Below, in pieces: positions 5,353-6,787 of a stretch of DNA of 6,787 nt. Position 1 is the first letter of the stretch. The number at the start of each line of letters is the position of its first letter. Position numbers and translations under genes: made by a program. The stretch is from Desulfocapsa sp. (GTDB lineage: Bacteria > Desulfobacterota > Desulfobulbia > Desulfobulbales > Desulfocapsaceae), in NCBI GenBank assembly GCA_029935135.1, contig JAOZKX010000115.1, forward strand, positions 1 to 6,787. The letters are read 5' to 3'. The notes beneath the pieces were generated by a model. The model worked only from the letters and a program-made list of their open reading frames with translations, made no database searches and had not been told where the DNA came from.

Positions 5353-6787
5353 GTGGAATTTGAAGATTCTTTATCCATAGGTATGGACGACTTTACCAAT
5401 CACGACGATATGGTCATCCCTGAAGAACTGCCCATGATGGCTGTTCGTGATGTCGTTGTTTTTAACTATATGATTATTCCTCTCTTTGTCGGCCGACCCA
5501 GTTCTGTAGCGGCGGTTAACGCCTCACAGGAGGGGGACAAGCTGCTTATGCTGGTGACCCAGAAGGATGCCACCCGTGATGATCCGACACCTGAGGATCT
5601 GTACGATATCGGAATGGTCTGTATGGTCATGCGAACATTGAAATTACCGGATGGGCGTCTAAAAGTGCTGGTGCAGGCCGTTTCGAAAGCAAAAATCAAG
5701 AAGTATAAACGGGAAGATCCGTATTTTCAGGTAAAGATCGAAACGATTGTTGAAGATGAAGTCGAAGAGGTAACAGTAGATATAGAAGCGATGATGCGCA
5801 CCGTGCGGGAGCAGACCGAGAAGATTATGTCACTGCGCGGCATTCTTTCTGCTGATCTGATGATGATCATCAATAATATCGAGGAGCCCGGTCGTCTCGC
5901 AGACCTTGTTGGTTCTAATCTGCGTCTGAAAATCACCGAATCCCAATCCATTCTTGAAGAACAGAATCCAGTTAAACGTCTGGCTCTGGTCAGTGAACTG
6001 TTGACCAAAGAGTTGGAAGTCTCGACCGTGCAGGCGAAAATTCAATCTGATGCCAAGGAGGAGATGGGGAAGTCACAGCGTGAGTACTATCTTCGTGAAC
6101 AACTCCATGCCCTGCAAAAAGAACTTGGTGATGGTGATGAACGGGGACAGGAAATTGATGATCTGCTGCGTAAGCTGAAAAAGATCAAAATGCCCAAGCC
6201 TGTCCGCAAAGAGGCAAAAAAACAGATCAGCCGGATGGAGATGATGCATCCGGATTCTTCCGAGGCCACCATTATCCGCACCTATATAGACTGGATTCTG
6301 GATGTTCCCTGGAAAAAGGGAACAAAGGACAGGTTGGATTTAGTTGCTGCCAAAAATGTACTGGATGAGGATCATTTTGGTCTGGATAAAATTAAAGAAC
6401 GAATCCTTGAATACCTGGCGGTACGAAAATTAAATGATTCCACCAAGGGGCCTATTCTCTGTTTTGTTGGCCCTCCTGGAGTTGGAAAGACTTCACTTGG
6501 TAAATCCATTGCCCGGGCCATGGGGCGCAAGTTTCATCGTCTGTCCCTTGGTGGGATGCGGGATGAAGCTGAAATACGCGGGCATCGTCGAACCTATATC
6601 GGGGCCATGCCGGGACGTATTGTGCAGGGTCTCAAAACGGTTAAATCCAATAATCCCATTTTTATGATGGATGAGATTGATAAGATCGGCTCGGATTATC
6701 GTGGTGACCCGTCCTCTGCCCTGCTTGAGGTGCTTGATCCGGAACAGAATTTTGAATTTACCGATCATTATATGAATATGCCCCTTG
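5353..6787 (+). CDS. lon: Lon ATP-dependent protease, N-terminal 478 residues (3'-truncated)
   Basis: Lon is a cytoplasmic AAA+ serine protease that unfolds and degrades damaged and regulatory proteins. The frame starts with GTG at 5353 behind a perfect AGGAGG and stays open to the window edge. A short acidic leader (residues 1-25) precedes the substrate-binding LON N-terminal domain, which begins LPMMAVRDVVVF (from residue 26) and continues to about 220. The linker helix carries QREYYLREQL (242-251). The AAA+ module shows Walker A GPPGVGKT (373-380), pore-loop GHRRTYIGAMPG with Tyr415, and Walker B IFMMDEID (436-443, with Asp440 and Glu441). The rest of the ATPase (sensor residues) and the Ser-Lys protease domain lie beyond base 6787, so catalytic completeness cannot be judged. 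Compared with E. coli Lon, Walker A is about 17 residues further along, mostly because of the longer N-terminal leader. It is divergent from the fumarase cluster and functionally separate from it. Confidence 0.97.
   Translation, partial: MEFEDSLSIGMDDFTNHDDMVIPEELPMMAVRDVVVFNYMIIPLFVGRPSSVAAVNASQEGDKLLMLVTQKDATRDDPTPEDLYDIGMVCMVMRTLKLPDGRLKVLVQAVSKAKIKKYKREDPYFQVKIETIVEDEVEEVTVDIEAMMRTVREQTEKIMSLRGILSADLMMIINNIEEPGRLADLVGSNLRLKITESQSILEEQNPVKRLALVSELLTKELEVSTVQAKIQSDAKEEMGKSQREYYLREQLHALQKELGDGDERGQEIDDLLRKLKKIKMPKPVRKEAKKQISRMEMMHPDSSEATIIRTYIDWILDVPWKKGTKDRLDLVAAKNVLDEDHFGLDKIKERILEYLAVRKLNDSTKGPILCFVGPPGVGKTSLGKSIARAMGRKFHRLSLGGMRDEAEIRGHRRTYIGAMPGRIVQGLKTVKSNNPIFMMDEIDKIGSDYRGDPSSALLEVLDPEQNFEFTDHYMNMPL

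Noticed and set aside
1..6787. CRISPR array, insertion sequence, prophage, toxin-antitoxin or defence island
   Set aside because: No regularly spaced direct repeats, transposase, integrase, terminal inverted repeats or recognisable toxin/antitoxin pair was seen. The content is housekeeping and metabolic.

Overview
The window shows ordinary chromosomal gene content at roughly balanced base composition. The best guess is an anaerobic Desulfobacterota (delta-proteobacterial) organism, possibly close to Desulfobulbales. This rests on gene style, not on a marker gene: a PAS-type hybrid sensor kinase with a C-terminal receiver, an orphan DsrE-family sulfur-relay-like protein, a one-chain [4Fe-4S] class I fumarase, a cysteine-desulfidase-family protein and a short GlmU-like beta-helix protein. 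Several of these families depend on oxygen-sensitive iron-sulfur clusters, which fits an anaerobe. No rRNA, tRNA, CRISPR array, insertion sequence or phage gene was seen.

Layout. Bases 1-666 (+) are the 3' end of a hybrid histidine kinase, entering from the left. Bases 757-1107 (+) encode a 116-residue DsrE-family protein. A hairpin at 1140-1169 then separates these from a minus-strand cluster read from right to left: a left-handed beta-helix GlmU-like protein (5062-4262), class I fumarase (4225-2705), a CyuA/UPF0597 cysteine-desulfidase-like enzyme (2601-1384) and a 61-residue protein of unknown function (1370-1185). The spacings are 36, 103 and 13 bases, so the cluster may be one operon. 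The 103-base gap holds repeated GTTGAC words and mutually exclusive hairpins. A divergent intergenic region (5063-5352) follows, with promoter-like elements on both strands. The 5' part of the Lon ATP-dependent protease gene begins with a GTG at 5353 and runs off the right edge.

How the genes may work together. Fumarase supplies the fumarate/malate step of central carbon metabolism. The CyuA-like enzyme would release pyruvate, ammonia and sulfide from cysteine, feeding the same carbon pool. Both are expected to be [4Fe-4S] lyases. The beta-helix protein and the 61-residue protein have no clear link to them. Lon on the opposite strand is general protein quality control. I do not see a convincing undescribed system here. 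The points most worth a second look are the uncharacterised 61-residue protein, the fumarase/CyuA-like pairing and the repeat-rich gap between them.
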